From: Aminipila sp047974845
GTDB lineage: Bacteria > Bacillota > Clostridia > Peptostreptococcales > Anaerovoracaceae
Assembly: GCA_047974845.1 (NCBI GenBank)
Contig: JBKECQ010000031.1
Coordinates: forward strand, 1 to 10,343
Length of the DNA stretch: 10,343 nt
Direction: 5' to 3'
Part shown: piece after piece, positions 1 through 6,076 of the stretch
Numbering within the stretch: the stretch's first letter is position 1
Layout of the letters: each line of letters begins with the position of its first letter
Notes under the pieces: model-generated
Told to the model about the DNA's origin: nothing
Databases searched by the model: none
Seen by the model: the letters and a program-made list of their open reading frames with translations, nothing else
Translations under genes and position numbers: made by a program

Positions 1-277
<277 letters not shown>

Positions 278-321
278 AATGGTTTCAAAGAACTGATTTA
301 GTTCATACTCATTATTCAGCT

Positions 322-381
322 TTGAGGGTGCATGAAAACTCTCAACAGAATAGTTCCTGCAGCCTCCGGGCTTCGAGGAAC
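322..381 (+). other. 23S-5S spacer with two hairpins, probably rRNA processing stems
   Basis: The spacer can fold into two local stems. TTGAGGGT (322-329) pairs with ACTCTCAA (338-345), and GTTCCT (353-358) pairs with AGGAAC (376-381), the latter with an inner AGCC/GGCT helix. No T-run follows either, so these are not terminators. Such stems in rRNA spacers are commonly cut when the precursor is matured. The processing role is inferred. Confidence 0.4.
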
Positions 382-388
382 GGTTAAT

Positions 389-505
389 ATCCGGTGACTA
401 TAGCGAGGAGGATCCACCTGTTCCCATCTCGAACACAGTAGTTAAGCTCCTTAGCGCCGATGATACTTGGCGGGCAGCTGCCTGGGAAAGTAGGACGTCG
501 CCGGT
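389..505 (+). rRNA. 5S ribosomal RNA
   Basis: This is a complete 5S rRNA of about 117 bases. The terminal helix is visible as CCGGTGAC (391-398) against GTCGCCGG (497-504, with wobble pairs). The conserved interior TCGAACACAGTAGTTAAGC lies at about 429-447, and the 3' half contains the typical CTGGGAAAGTAGGACGTCGCC. The exact ends are set by the terminal helix and could shift by a base or two. It is the last gene of the rRNA operon. Confidence 0.96.
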
Positions 506-513
506 TTTAGATG

Positions 514-541
514 AACACATCACGTAGTGGTGTGTTTTTTT
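514..541 (+). terminator. Rho-independent terminator of the rRNA operon
   Basis: AACACATCAC (514-523) pairs with GTGGTGTGTT (527-536, one G-T wobble) across a three-base loop. The stem runs straight into T535-T541. It lies ten bases after 5S rRNA and closes the rRNA transcript, showing that no tRNA genes are attached. Confidence 0.9.
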
Positions 542-578
542 ATTTTATGGAAATGTTAAACTATATTTTTTATAAGAT

Positions 579-612
579 AAAATGATATTTAAGTAAAAAT
601 GATATTTAGGCA
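579..612. repeat. 17-bp tandem duplication
   Basis: Two adjacent 17-bp units, AAAATGATATTTAAGTA (579-595) and AAAATGATATTTAGGCA (596-612), agree at 15 of 17 positions and are identical over their first 13 bases. Being adjacent and noncoding, they look like a slippage duplication. Confidence 0.8.
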
Positions 613-675
613 AATAGGATAGTGTCTTCATATAAATATCACTATTTAATATATAGTATAAAAAATTGGATTAAA

Positions 676-825
676 ATAGATTTAAATAATAAAGATTAAG
701 ACAATAAAGATTAAGACTATAAAGATTAAGACAATAAAGATTAAGACGATAAAGATTAAGACAATAAAAATTAAAACAATAAGGATTTAAATAATAAAAA
801 CTTAAGCAATAAAGATTTAAGTAAT
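676..825. repeat. 15-bp minisatellite, ten tandem units
   Basis: Ten head-to-tail 15-bp units follow the consensus AAAGATTAAGACAAT. The five central units (691-765) differ only at position 13 (A, T, A, G, A), while the outer units have drifted further, for example ATAGATTTAAATAAT at 676-690 and AAAGATTTAAGTAAT at 811-825. This gradient from uniform centre to decayed edges is typical of an array that grows and shrinks by replication slippage. A plus-strand frame is open through 686-790 (repeat of Lys-Ile-Lys-Thr-Ile) but has no start codon. I see no protein-binding function, though an A+T-rich spaced array could bind a nucleoid protein. Confidence 0.92.
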
Positions 826-893
826 GTTGAGGCATTAATTTATAGTAAAGTATTTCCATAGAGAAAATTCTATTTTTTGTAATGTAAATTATT

Positions 894-923
894 TTGGTAA
901 TGGCTTTATAAGTATGATATAAT
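894..923 (+). promoter_or_regulatory. Sigma-A type promoter with extended -10, for the tmk operon
   Basis: A perfect -10 TATAAT (918-923) is preceded by TG at 915-916, giving an extended -10. A -35 of TTGGTA (894-899, 4 of 6 consensus) lies 18 bases upstream. Transcription would start near 930, leaving an 80-base leader before the 35-codon gene and tmk. Confidence 0.7.
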
Positions 924-1013
924 ATTATCTAATGGTTTAGAGTTAACTTTACATGTGATTTTGAATTTTCTATTTAAAAAATGGACAAGGATATTATGAG
1001 GGAGGAAAGTTTA

Positions 1014-1121
1014 ATGCTTTTTTTAAAAATTGTGTTTGTAATTCTATTATGCTTTCCTGTACTTTATGCCTCAATATTTCTAACATCGAAATTGATGGCA
1101 GAGATAATTAAGAAAAAGTAA
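1014..1121 (+). CDS. Small single-pass membrane protein, 35 residues
   Basis: A 35-codon frame starts at ATG 1014 and ends with TAA at 1119-1121. Its ribosome binding site GGGAGGAAA (GGAGG at 1001-1005) is eight bases from the start, among the best in the window. Residues 2-24 are almost all hydrophobic (Leu, Phe, Ile, Val), followed by a positively charged end (Lys26 and Lys33-35), so one membrane helix is expected with a short basic tail. An in-frame ATG at 981 would add 11 residues but has no ribosome binding site. It is the first gene after the promoter at 894-923 and stops 16 bases before tmk, so it is probably co-transcribed with it. I do not recognise a family. The function is unknown; a leader peptide or a small membrane-complex subunit are both possible. 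Confidence 0.65.
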   Translation: MLFLKIVFVILLCFPVLYASIFLTSKLMAEIIKKK

Positions 1122-1137
1122 ATGAGGAGAGCATTTT

Positions 1138-1758
1138 ATGAGAAGGGGACTGTTTATTTCAATTGAAGGACCAGATGGTTCAGGAAAATCTACTCAGATA
1201 GAAAGAATAAAAAAATTTCTTTCTGATAATGGTATGGAGGCCATATTAACAAGGGAGCCAGGTGGGACTGTTATTAGTGAGAAGATTAGACAAATTATTT
1301 TAGATAAAAGTCACATTGAGATGGACTATATGACAGAGGCCCTTTTATATGCTGCTTCAAGAGCACAGCATGTTGCTGAAGTAATTAAACCAGCTTTAAA
1401 TCAAGGAAAAACAGTCATTTGTGATAGATTCGTGGATTCAAGTATTGCATATCAAGGATATGGCAGAGGATTAGGGGATTGTGTAGAAGTAATAAATTCA
1501 TATGCAGTTGCTGGATGTATTCCCGATATCACTTTTTTTATGAAATTAGAGCCTAGCATAGGCAAGAAGCGTATAAGAGAAGAGGAACAAGATAGACTTG
1601 AAAAGGAAGAACTTGAGTTTCACAATGCAGTTTTCAATGGATATTTAGAACTAGAAAAGAAGAATTCGGACAGAATAATTAGTATAGATGCAACTAGAGG
1701 AATAGATGAAATTAGTAGTGAAATAATTTCACATATAACAAGGTTGATAAACAAATAA
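1138..1758 (+). CDS. tmk: Thymidylate kinase
   Basis: Cytoplasmic enzyme that phosphorylates dTMP to dTDP with ATP, the step joining the de novo and salvage routes to dTTP. At 206 residues it has the usual length. Walker A GPDGSGKST lies at 11-19, the REPGG motif at 39-43, the DRF motif at 96-98 followed by a Tyr/Gly-rich dTMP-binding segment to about 111, and an Arg-rich lid at about 144-153. The P-loop has Gly where eukaryotic enzymes carry Arg and the lid carries the arginines, as in bacterial (E. coli-type) kinases. The start follows GAGGAG (1124-1129) with eight bases of spacing. It lies downstream of the 35-codon gene and 81 bases before holB, matching the common Firmicutes pairing of tmk with holB. 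Confidence 0.97.
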   Translation: MRRGLFISIEGPDGSGKSTQIERIKKFLSDNGMEAILTREPGGTVISEKIRQIILDKSHIEMDYMTEALLYAASRAQHVAEVIKPALNQGKTVICDRFVDSSIAYQGYGRGLGDCVEVINSYAVAGCIPDITFFMKLEPSIGKKRIREEEQDRLEKEELEFHNAVFNGYLELEKKNSDRIISIDATRGIDEISSEIISHITRLINK

Positions 1759-1779
1759 TATATTTGAATATGTAAAAAT

Positions 1780-1817
1780 AAATATTTTAATTAAAAACAT
1801 TTTAATAGAAAATATTT
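1780..1817 (+). other. A/T-only inverted repeat between tmk and holB
   Basis: AAATATTTT (1780-1788) is exactly complementary to AAAATATTT (1809-1817), with a 20-base spacer and a run of T through 1819. The stem contains only A-T pairs and the loop is long, so it would be a weak terminator at best. It may simply reflect base composition, or lower expression of the downstream genes relative to tmk. Confidence 0.3.
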
Positions 1818-1839
1818 TTATACAAAAACAGAGGGAAAA

Positions 1840-2655
1840 ATGATTTTAAGTGAATTGGAAGGCAACGATAAGCTTATACATAGGTTACAATATTTAGCGA
1901 CTTCTAAACAGCTATCTCATGCTTATATTTTTGAGGGTGATTCATGCTCTGACAAGGTGTTGATAGCAAATAGCTTTATAAAAGCTATTTTATGTGAGGA
2001 AAAATCCGGTGAGGGATGTGATCTTTGTGTAATTTGCAATAAAATAAACCATGGAAATCACGAAGATATTATATATCTGGAGGCCGATGGGAAAAGTATT
2101 AAAGATGAAGCTGTAGAAAATCTGCAAGAGCGTTTAAAGAAAAAACCTTTTTTTGGAGAGCGTAATATAGCTATTATTAAGGATGCAGATACTATGACTA
2201 TCAGAGCTCAAAATCGTTTATTAAAAACCCTTGAAGAACCCTATAGTGGGACTATTATCATCTTATTATCGGAAAATATTGAAAATCTAGTACAAACAAT
2301 TTTGTCAAGATGTGTTGTGTTTAGGGTAAACCCTTTTAATACAGAGGAATATGGACAAATCAAAGACCAAGCTCAAAATATTATAAGGATGGTCTTAAAT
2401 AAGGAACCTTTTTATTTAGTTAAGCCAAAACTTATGGAGGTTATAACTGAAAAAGAGAGTACTATGAAATTATTAGATGCAATGGAACTTATTTATCGTG
2501 ATTTGGCTATTATTGACACAAAAGAGAGCCGAAATTATAAAAAAGAAAACCTTTATAAAGCCGTTAACTTTATAGAAGAGGCAAGACGTGATGTACAACG
2601 AGGAATAAACATTGGATATGCCATGAAGAATTTAATTATAAAAATTGGAGGATAA
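1840..2655 (+). CDS. holB: DNA polymerase III delta' subunit (clamp loader)
   Basis: Delta' is the stator subunit of the clamp loader, which opens the beta sliding clamp and places it on primed DNA at the replication fork. The protein has 271 residues, shorter than the roughly 320-330 usual for the family. An AAA+ fold is indicated by SHAYIFEG (26-33), a zinc module with Cys52, Cys60, Cys63 and Cys66, the conserved RLLKTLEEP (126-134) and the SRC motif (156-158) that supplies the arginine finger. The Walker A position is degenerate (GDSCSDKV, 33-40, no GKT), in line with a subunit that need not hydrolyse ATP. GAGGG (1831-1835) lies only four bases before the ATG. The stop is three bases before ricT, so the two are translationally coupled. 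Confidence 0.93.
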   Translation: MILSELEGNDKLIHRLQYLATSKQLSHAYIFEGDSCSDKVLIANSFIKAILCEEKSGEGCDLCVICNKINHGNHEDIIYLEADGKSIKDEAVENLQERLKKKPFFGERNIAIIKDADTMTIRAQNRLLKTLEEPYSGTIIILLSENIENLVQTILSRCVVFRVNPFNTEEYGQIKDQAQNIIRMVLNKEPFYLVKPKLMEVITEKESTMKLLDAMELIYRDLAIIDTKESRNYKKENLYKAVNFIEEARRDVQRGINIGYAMKNLIIKIGG

Positions 2656-2658
2656 ATA

Positions 2659-3582
2659 ATGGTAAGAGTAGCAGGAGTACGTTTTAAAAGGGCAGGTAAA
2701 GTATATTATTTTGATCCTGGTGATTTAAACGTAGTAAAGGATACAAACGTAATAGTTGAAACTGCCAGAGGTATGGAATATGGCACTGTTACTTGTGATA
2801 TTAAAAGTGTTTCAGAGAAAGAAATTGTTGCACCTCTTAAAAAAATAATAAGAATTGCAAATGATAAAGATACAGAACAACATATTGAAAATATTAAGAA
2901 AAAGGAAAAGGCAATATCTCTGTGCCAAGAAAAGGTGGATAAGCATAAATTAGAAATGAAACTAATAGATGTAGAATACACTTTTGATAATAGCAAGATT
3001 ATTTTTTACTTTACAGCAGATGGCAGAGTTGACTTTAGAGAGCTTGTAAAAGATTTGGCTGGAGTTTTTAAAATGAGAATAGAACTTAGGCAAATTGGTG
3101 TTAGAGATGAAGCAAAAATGGTGGGTGGAATTGGAACCTGCGGTAAAGGATTATGTTGCCACACATGGTTGCCTGAGTTTGAACCGGTTTCAATAAAAAT
3201 GGCTAAGGTTCAAAATCTTTCATTAAATCCAACAAAAATATCAGGTATTTGTGGTAGATTGATGTGCTGCTTAAAATATGAAAATGATGTTTATATGGAG
3301 CTTAGAAAAGGTATGCCGGATCTAGGTGAACGAATAAAAACAGAAGACGGAATTGGAGTAGTTTTTGACACTAATATTTTAGAGAATAAGATTAAGGTAA
3401 GATTAGTTCTTGAAGAAAGAACGGATGATAAACCAGAAAAATTGAGTGTTGATTTTTATACTTACAAGAAGGAAGACATAAAAAGGATTGAAGGACACCA
3501 TAAAAAGGAGAGCAATAAAGACATTCTTGATGAGCTTGACGAAGAATTATTAAACGAGATTAAGAACTTGCTGAAGGAGTAG
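2659..3582 (+). CDS. ricT: RicT / YaaT, PSP1-domain protein
   Basis: RicT (YaaT of Bacillus subtilis) forms, with RicA and RicF, a complex carrying [4Fe-4S] clusters that assists RNase Y in mRNA processing and affects the phosphorelay to Spo0A, and so sporulation. The 307-residue product contains the PSP1 core, with the diagnostic segment GGIGTCGKGLCC (156-167) and a second Cys group GICGRLMCC (196-204). Cys161, 166, 167, 198, 203 and 204 are the likely cluster ligands. The C-terminus beyond about 280 is charged and probably flexible. GGAGGA (2647-2652) sits inside the end of holB, six bases from the start, indicating coupling. RicA and RicF genes are not in this window. The function is taken from family knowledge. 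Confidence 0.93.
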   Translation: MVRVAGVRFKRAGKVYYFDPGDLNVVKDTNVIVETARGMEYGTVTCDIKSVSEKEIVAPLKKIIRIANDKDTEQHIENIKKKEKAISLCQEKVDKHKLEMKLIDVEYTFDNSKIIFYFTADGRVDFRELVKDLAGVFKMRIELRQIGVRDEAKMVGGIGTCGKGLCCHTWLPEFEPVSIKMAKVQNLSLNPTKISGICGRLMCCLKYENDVYMELRKGMPDLGERIKTEDGIGVVFDTNILENKIKVRLVLEERTDDKPEKLSVDFYTYKKEDIKRIEGHHKKESNKDILDELDEELLNEIKNLLKE

Positions 3583-3590
3583 ACTACATT

Positions 3591-4355
3591 ATGAACGAAA
3601 ATTTTCTTTTGCAAGGAGAGAGAATTGATGAAATTGGATTTAATAGCTTAAGACTTATACAAAAACCCGATGAGTTTTGTTATGGCGTAGATGCAGTTAT
3701 TTTGGCAGACTTTGCAGCTAAATTTATCAATCAGAACAGAAAACTAAAAAAAGGAATAGACTTAGGCACGGGAACAGGGATTATCCCATTTATTTTAAGT
3801 CATAAAACCGAGCTAGAAAAAATATATGGTGTAGAGCTGCAAAAAGACTCCTTTAATCGAGCTTGCAGAAATGCACAGCTAAATAATATTGAAAACAGAA
3901 TTACATTTATAAATGAGGATATTTCGAATCTCCTTGAAAATAATCCTTCTTTAAAAGGAAGTTTTGATGTAGTTACTACTAATCCTCCATATATGTCTGG
4001 TGGCGCCGGCTTAGTGAACAATAATAGTGCTAAGACTATAGCCAGGCATGAGACCACTGCTGACTTGGATTCTTTTATTCGAGTTTCTTCAGAATTGTTG
4101 AGGGATAAGGGTGAATTGTTTATAGTTCACAGACCATCTAGGCTGGTGGACATTTGTGAGTTCAGTAGGAAATATAAGCTTGAGCCTAAGGAGATGCAAT
4201 TTGTATCACCTAACAAAAATATAAAACCAAATATACTTATGTTAAGGTGTGTAAAGCACGGAAATCCCGAGCTAAAATTTATGGATCCGCTATATGTATA
4301 TGATGAAGAAAAAAAGGATTATACAGATGAAATAATGCAGATTTATGAGAGATAA
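3591..4355 (+). CDS. trmN6: tRNA1(Val) (adenine(37)-N6)-methyltransferase family protein
   Basis: A class I S-adenosylmethionine-dependent methyltransferase of 254 residues. The SAM-binding motif I is DLGTGTGIIP (57-66), an acidic residue ending the next strand is in GVELQ (80-84), and the catalytic NPPY (131-134) is the signature of enzymes that methylate an exocyclic amino group such as adenine N6. Length and N-terminal sequence (the FCYGVDAVILADF segment, 29-41) fit the YfiC/YabB family, which modifies A37 of tRNA-Val in E. coli. The substrate here is inferred. It starts eight bases after ricT, with AAGGAG at 3574-3579 overlapping the end of ricT. In Bacillus yabA lies between the two genes and rsmI follows; neither is present here. 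It is the last gene of the operon. Confidence 0.88.
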   Translation: MNENFLLQGERIDEIGFNSLRLIQKPDEFCYGVDAVILADFAAKFINQNRKLKKGIDLGTGTGIIPFILSHKTELEKIYGVELQKDSFNRACRNAQLNNIENRITFINEDISNLLENNPSLKGSFDVVTTNPPYMSGGAGLVNNNSAKTIARHETTADLDSFIRVSSELLRDKGELFIVHRPSRLVDICEFSRKYKLEPKEMQFVSPNKNIKPNILMLRCVKHGNPELKFMDPLYVYDEEKKDYTDEIMQIYER

Positions 4356-4356
4356 T

Positions 4357-4398
4357 AAAAAGGTTATTATGTTGTAAAACAACATAGTAACCTTTTTT
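4357..4398. terminator. Bidirectional terminator between trmN6 and spmB
   Basis: GGTTATTATGTTG (4362-4374) pairs with CAACATAGTAACC (4380-4392, one wobble) around a five-base TAAAA loop. The stem is flanked by A4357-A4361 and T4393-T4398. The T-run lies 3' on both strands, so the element can stop the plus-strand tmk operon and the minus-strand spmAB transcript. It begins right after the trmN6 stop and touches the spmB stop codon. Confidence 0.93.
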
Positions 4399-4924
4399 AA
4401 AATAGTTTGCATATATAGACGGAGACTAATACGCTTACCATATATCCAACGATTCCGGCAATGAAGGAATGACGCATTCTTTTTACTGAAGTTACACCAA
4501 AATACAAAGCAAGAACATAGAACACGGTTTCGCAGGTTCCAACCATTGTAGAAGCACATTGACCTACGTATGTATCTGTACCATTAGTAGCCATAATTCT
4601 TTCCATTAATACGAGTGAACCGCTACCGGAGACAGGTCGTAATAATACCAGAGATATCAATTCGCTGGGTATGTTCAAAAGACCGAAAAGGGGTGAAAAA
4701 ACATTTTGAAAAAATGTCATTGCACCGGAAGAAACCAGTGATTCAATACCGACAAATATGGCTATGATAAAGGGCATCATCTCAACCGCAGATTTTAAGC
4801 CATCTTTTGCACCTTCAACAAAAGTATCATATATAGATATATGCTTATATAAACCGTAAATTATGACAATACTAAAAATAGCAGGTATAAAACAGTAGGA
4901 CGCAGAACTTAAAATTTGAGACAT
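4397..4924 (-). CDS. spmB: Spore maturation protein B
   Basis: SpmB and SpmA are membrane proteins needed in Bacillus for full dehydration of the spore core and normal heat resistance. Both belong to the nucleoside-recognition (Gate) domain superfamily and their transport substrate is unknown. This 175-residue protein shows about four or five hydrophobic helices, the segment FVEGAKDG (35-42), the family motif RPVSGSGS (96-103) and the conserved ending of the domain, CETVFYVLALYFG (131-143). The ATG is preceded by a G-rich GGGGG (minus strand, 4936-4932), a modest ribosome binding site. It lies 22 bases after spmA and is surely co-transcribed with it. Its presence argues that the organism forms endospores. 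Confidence 0.92.
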   Translation of the reverse strand: MSQILSSASYCFIPAIFSIVIIYGLYKHISIYDTFVEGAKDGLKSAVEMMPFIIAIFVGIESLVSSGAMTFFQNVFSPLFGLLNIPSELISLVLLRPVSGSGSLVLMERIMATNGTDTYVGQCASTMVGTCETVFYVLALYFGVTSVKRMRHSFIAGIVGYMVSVLVSVYICKLF

Positions 4925-4946
4925 ATGGTAACCCCCGATTGATTAA

Positions 4947-5528
4947 TTAGTACTTTTTTTTGTTACTTCTTTCGTAAAATTTACATACAGCAACAGATGC
5001 AATCATAGAAATAAAGCCGGCTATTAACGATGGTATGATAACAGAAGCTGGATCAGAAGAACCAAGCTGTGAGCGTATTTTTATAACTGTAATGGGTACT
5101 AGCTGTATCATTGACATATTTAAAGCTAAAAACATACACATTGTATCGCTGGCAGACTCATTATAATTATTTTCAGCATCTAATCTTTCCATTGCTTTAA
5201 GTGAAAAAACAGTGGCACTGTTCCCGGCACCAAATATGTTAGCCACAAAGCTCATAAGCATAATACCTATAGTCTCGCTATTTTTTTCTTTGGGAAAAAG
5301 ATATTTAATAATGGGCATAACTTTTCGTGAAGCGGCATTTATAAGCCCCGATTTTTCTGCTATCCTCATAATACCGCACCAAACAGCCATTATGCCTGCT
5401 AAGCTTATTACAAACTCCACTGCACGGGTACAACTTGTGAGCAGACCGTCTGTGAACTGAGGAAGAGAATTATTTATTATGGAAAAAAATATTCCAAGGC
5501 AAATCATACCTGCCCAGATATAGTTCAT
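4947..5528 (-). CDS. spmA: Spore maturation protein A
   Basis: First gene of the spmAB pair: a multi-pass membrane protein with a Gate domain, 193 residues from the ATG at 5528, close to the usual 195. Recognisable segments are MAVWCGIMRIAEKSGL (about 47-62) and the signature region FGAGNSATVFSLKAM (about 99-113), then helices and a lysine-rich C-terminus. In the Bacillus protein the signature reads GLGNAATPLGIKAM; here Ser replaces the first Ala, and Val-Phe-Ser replaces the Pro-Leu-Gly part. A TTG at 5531, one codon upstream, is an alternative start; the site GAGGTGAT (minus strand, 5544-5537) is eight bases from the ATG and five from the TTG, so ATG is preferred. In Bacillus spmAB follow dacB under sporulation control. 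No dacB is here, and no clear sporulation promoter was identified. Confidence 0.92.
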   Translation of the reverse strand: MNYIWAGMICLGIFFSIINNSLPQFTDGLLTSCTRAVEFVISLAGIMAVWCGIMRIAEKSGLINAASRKVMPIIKYLFPKEKNSETIGIMLMSFVANIFGAGNSATVFSLKAMERLDAENNYNESASDTMCMFLALNMSMIQLVPITVIKIRSQLGSSDPASVIIPSLIAGFISMIASVAVCKFYERSNKKKY

Positions 5529-5554
5529 CAATGTTTATCACCTCAGTTACTATA

Positions 5555-5566
5555 ATATTCGAATAT
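5555..5566. other. 12-bp perfect palindrome in the spmA / 5636 divergent region
   Basis: ATATTCGAATAT is a perfect 12-bp palindrome between the two divergent starts, about 30 bases from the spmA start codon and 13 bases before the -35 of the rightward promoter. It could be an operator for either direction, but short A+T palindromes are frequent in such DNA. Confidence 0.3.
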
Positions 5567-5578
5567 ATAAAAAAAATG

Positions 5579-5607
5579 TTGAAATTTTCCACCTTAGGAT
5601 GGATAAT
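5579..5607 (+). promoter_or_regulatory. Sigma-A type promoter for the small membrane protein gene
   Basis: -35 TTGAAA (5579-5584, 5 of 6 consensus) and -10 GATAAT (5602-5607, 5 of 6) are spaced by exactly 17 bases. The start point would be near 5614, just before GGAGGTGAT at 5623-5631. Confidence 0.75.
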
Positions 5608-5635
5608 ATATGTATAAAGTATGGAGGTGATAATA

Positions 5636-5962
5636 ATGGAAATAACATTGACACTAAAAGATTTAGGAATGATTTTAATAACAACAGGTATAGTAGTTTT
5701 TATTGTGTATTGTATTGGATTTATAAAGAATCTAACTGTTACAATAAAACATACAAATAAAATTTTGGAAGACACTCAAGTAATATCTGCAATAGCTGCT
5801 GCCAGAGCACAAGATATTGATGAAGCGGTAGGTAGTGTTACCGAATCTGTGGGTAATATTTCGGAAGTTCTAAAAGGGAATCAGAGTGTAATTGCAGCAC
5901 TTTCATCAATAGTAAATTCATTGGTTTCTCTAAAGAATCTCTTATCAAAGAGGGACAAGTAG
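5636..5962 (+). CDS. Small membrane-anchored helical protein, DUF948-like
   Basis: A 108-residue protein with one N-terminal membrane helix (about 9-31, rich in Ile, Val, Gly, Phe) followed by a helical, amphipathic stretch of small and hydrophobic residues (about 40-104) and a basic tail. This layout resembles the DUF948 (YtxG/YoxC-like) family of Firmicutes, but I cannot confirm membership by eye. The function is unknown; such proteins are often membrane-tethered coiled coils. An in-frame ATG at 5621 exists, but the nearly perfect ribosome binding site GGAGGTGAT (5623-5631) lies after it and four bases before ATG 5636, which decides the start. It has its own promoter (5579-5607), is divergent from spmA and precedes abrB, which also has its own promoter. 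Confidence 0.85.
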   Translation: MEITLTLKDLGMILITTGIVVFIVYCIGFIKNLTVTIKHTNKILEDTQVISAIAAARAQDIDEAVGSVTESVGNISEVLKGNQSVIAALSSIVNSLVSLKNLLSKRDK

Positions 5963-5988
5963 AGACTGTGAATTATGCTTTCTAAAGG

Positions 5989-6017
5989 TTGACATTAGAT
6001 AACTAGAATGTTAAAAT
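5989..6017 (+). promoter_or_regulatory. Strong promoter of abrB
   Basis: Perfect -35 TTGACA (5989-5994), 17-base spacer, -10 TAAAAT (6012-6017, 5 of 6) with an extended-10 TG at 6009-6010. Predicted start near 6024. I looked for a Spo0A box (TGTCGAA-like) near it, because abrB is repressed by Spo0A in Bacillus, and did not see one. Confidence 0.82.
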
Positions 6018-6030
6018 TAGGAAAGAAAAA

Positions 6031-6054
6031 GAGGTGTAGATTTTGATACACTTC
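6031..6054 (+). promoter_or_regulatory. Hairpin in the abrB mRNA leader
   Basis: GAGGTGTA (6031-6038) pairs with TACACTTC (6047-6054, one G-T wobble) around an eight-base loop. It lies within the first ~30 bases of the predicted abrB transcript, upstream of the ribosome binding site GAGGAGG (6062-6068). No T-run follows, so it is not a terminator. A 5' stem that stabilises the mRNA is the simplest reading. Confidence 0.45.
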
Positions 6055-6076
6055 CACAGTAGAGGAGGATTGGAAA

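Larger units (their letters stand above)
542..1013. other. A+T-rich gene-free stretch between rRNA operon and tmk operon
   Basis: About 470 bases without a supportable gene. It contains a duplicated 17-bp unit (579-612), a ten-unit 15-bp tandem array (676-825), a promoter near its right end (894-923) and then an untranslated leader of roughly 80 bases. The only sizeable reading frame is a minus-strand product of the array with no ribosome binding site. No tRNA, riboswitch or terminator was recognised beyond the rRNA terminator. Confidence 0.75.

Noticed and set aside
686..790. Plus-strand open frame through the array coding for repeated Lys-Ile-Lys-Thr-Ile, with the variable base at a synonymous Thr position.
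   Set aside because: The frame has no ATG, GTG or TTG start between the preceding stop (683-685) and the array, and no ribosome binding site.
676..825. CRISPR array or plasmid-type iterons.
   Set aside because: Units are contiguous without spacers, so not CRISPR. No initiator gene or DnaA boxes are nearby, so an origin is not supported.
671..859. Minus-strand frame of 62 codons with a repeating Leu-Asn-Leu-Tyr-Cys-like pentapeptide.
   Set aside because: It is the translation of the 15-bp array; any 15-bp tandem repeat without stops in one frame gives a five-residue repeat. No ribosome binding site precedes the ATG at 859, and the unit-to-unit changes are nonsynonymous in this frame.
3800..4057. 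Antisense frames within trmN6 and other coding genes (for example 2706-2996, 8935-9165).
   Set aside because: They lie opposite well-supported conserved genes, have no ribosome binding sites and show no recognisable motif.
5545..5620. Sporulation sigma factor promoter for spmA (a CATANNNTA-like string occurs on the minus strand near 5605-5613).
   Set aside because: No -35 element at the correct spacing could be matched; such A+T-rich strings are expected by chance.
5470..5775. Minus-strand frame of about 100 codons spanning the spmA start and the divergent gene.
   Set aside because: It overlaps the spmA start, the promoter at 5579-5607 and the start of the 5636 gene in antisense, all better supported.
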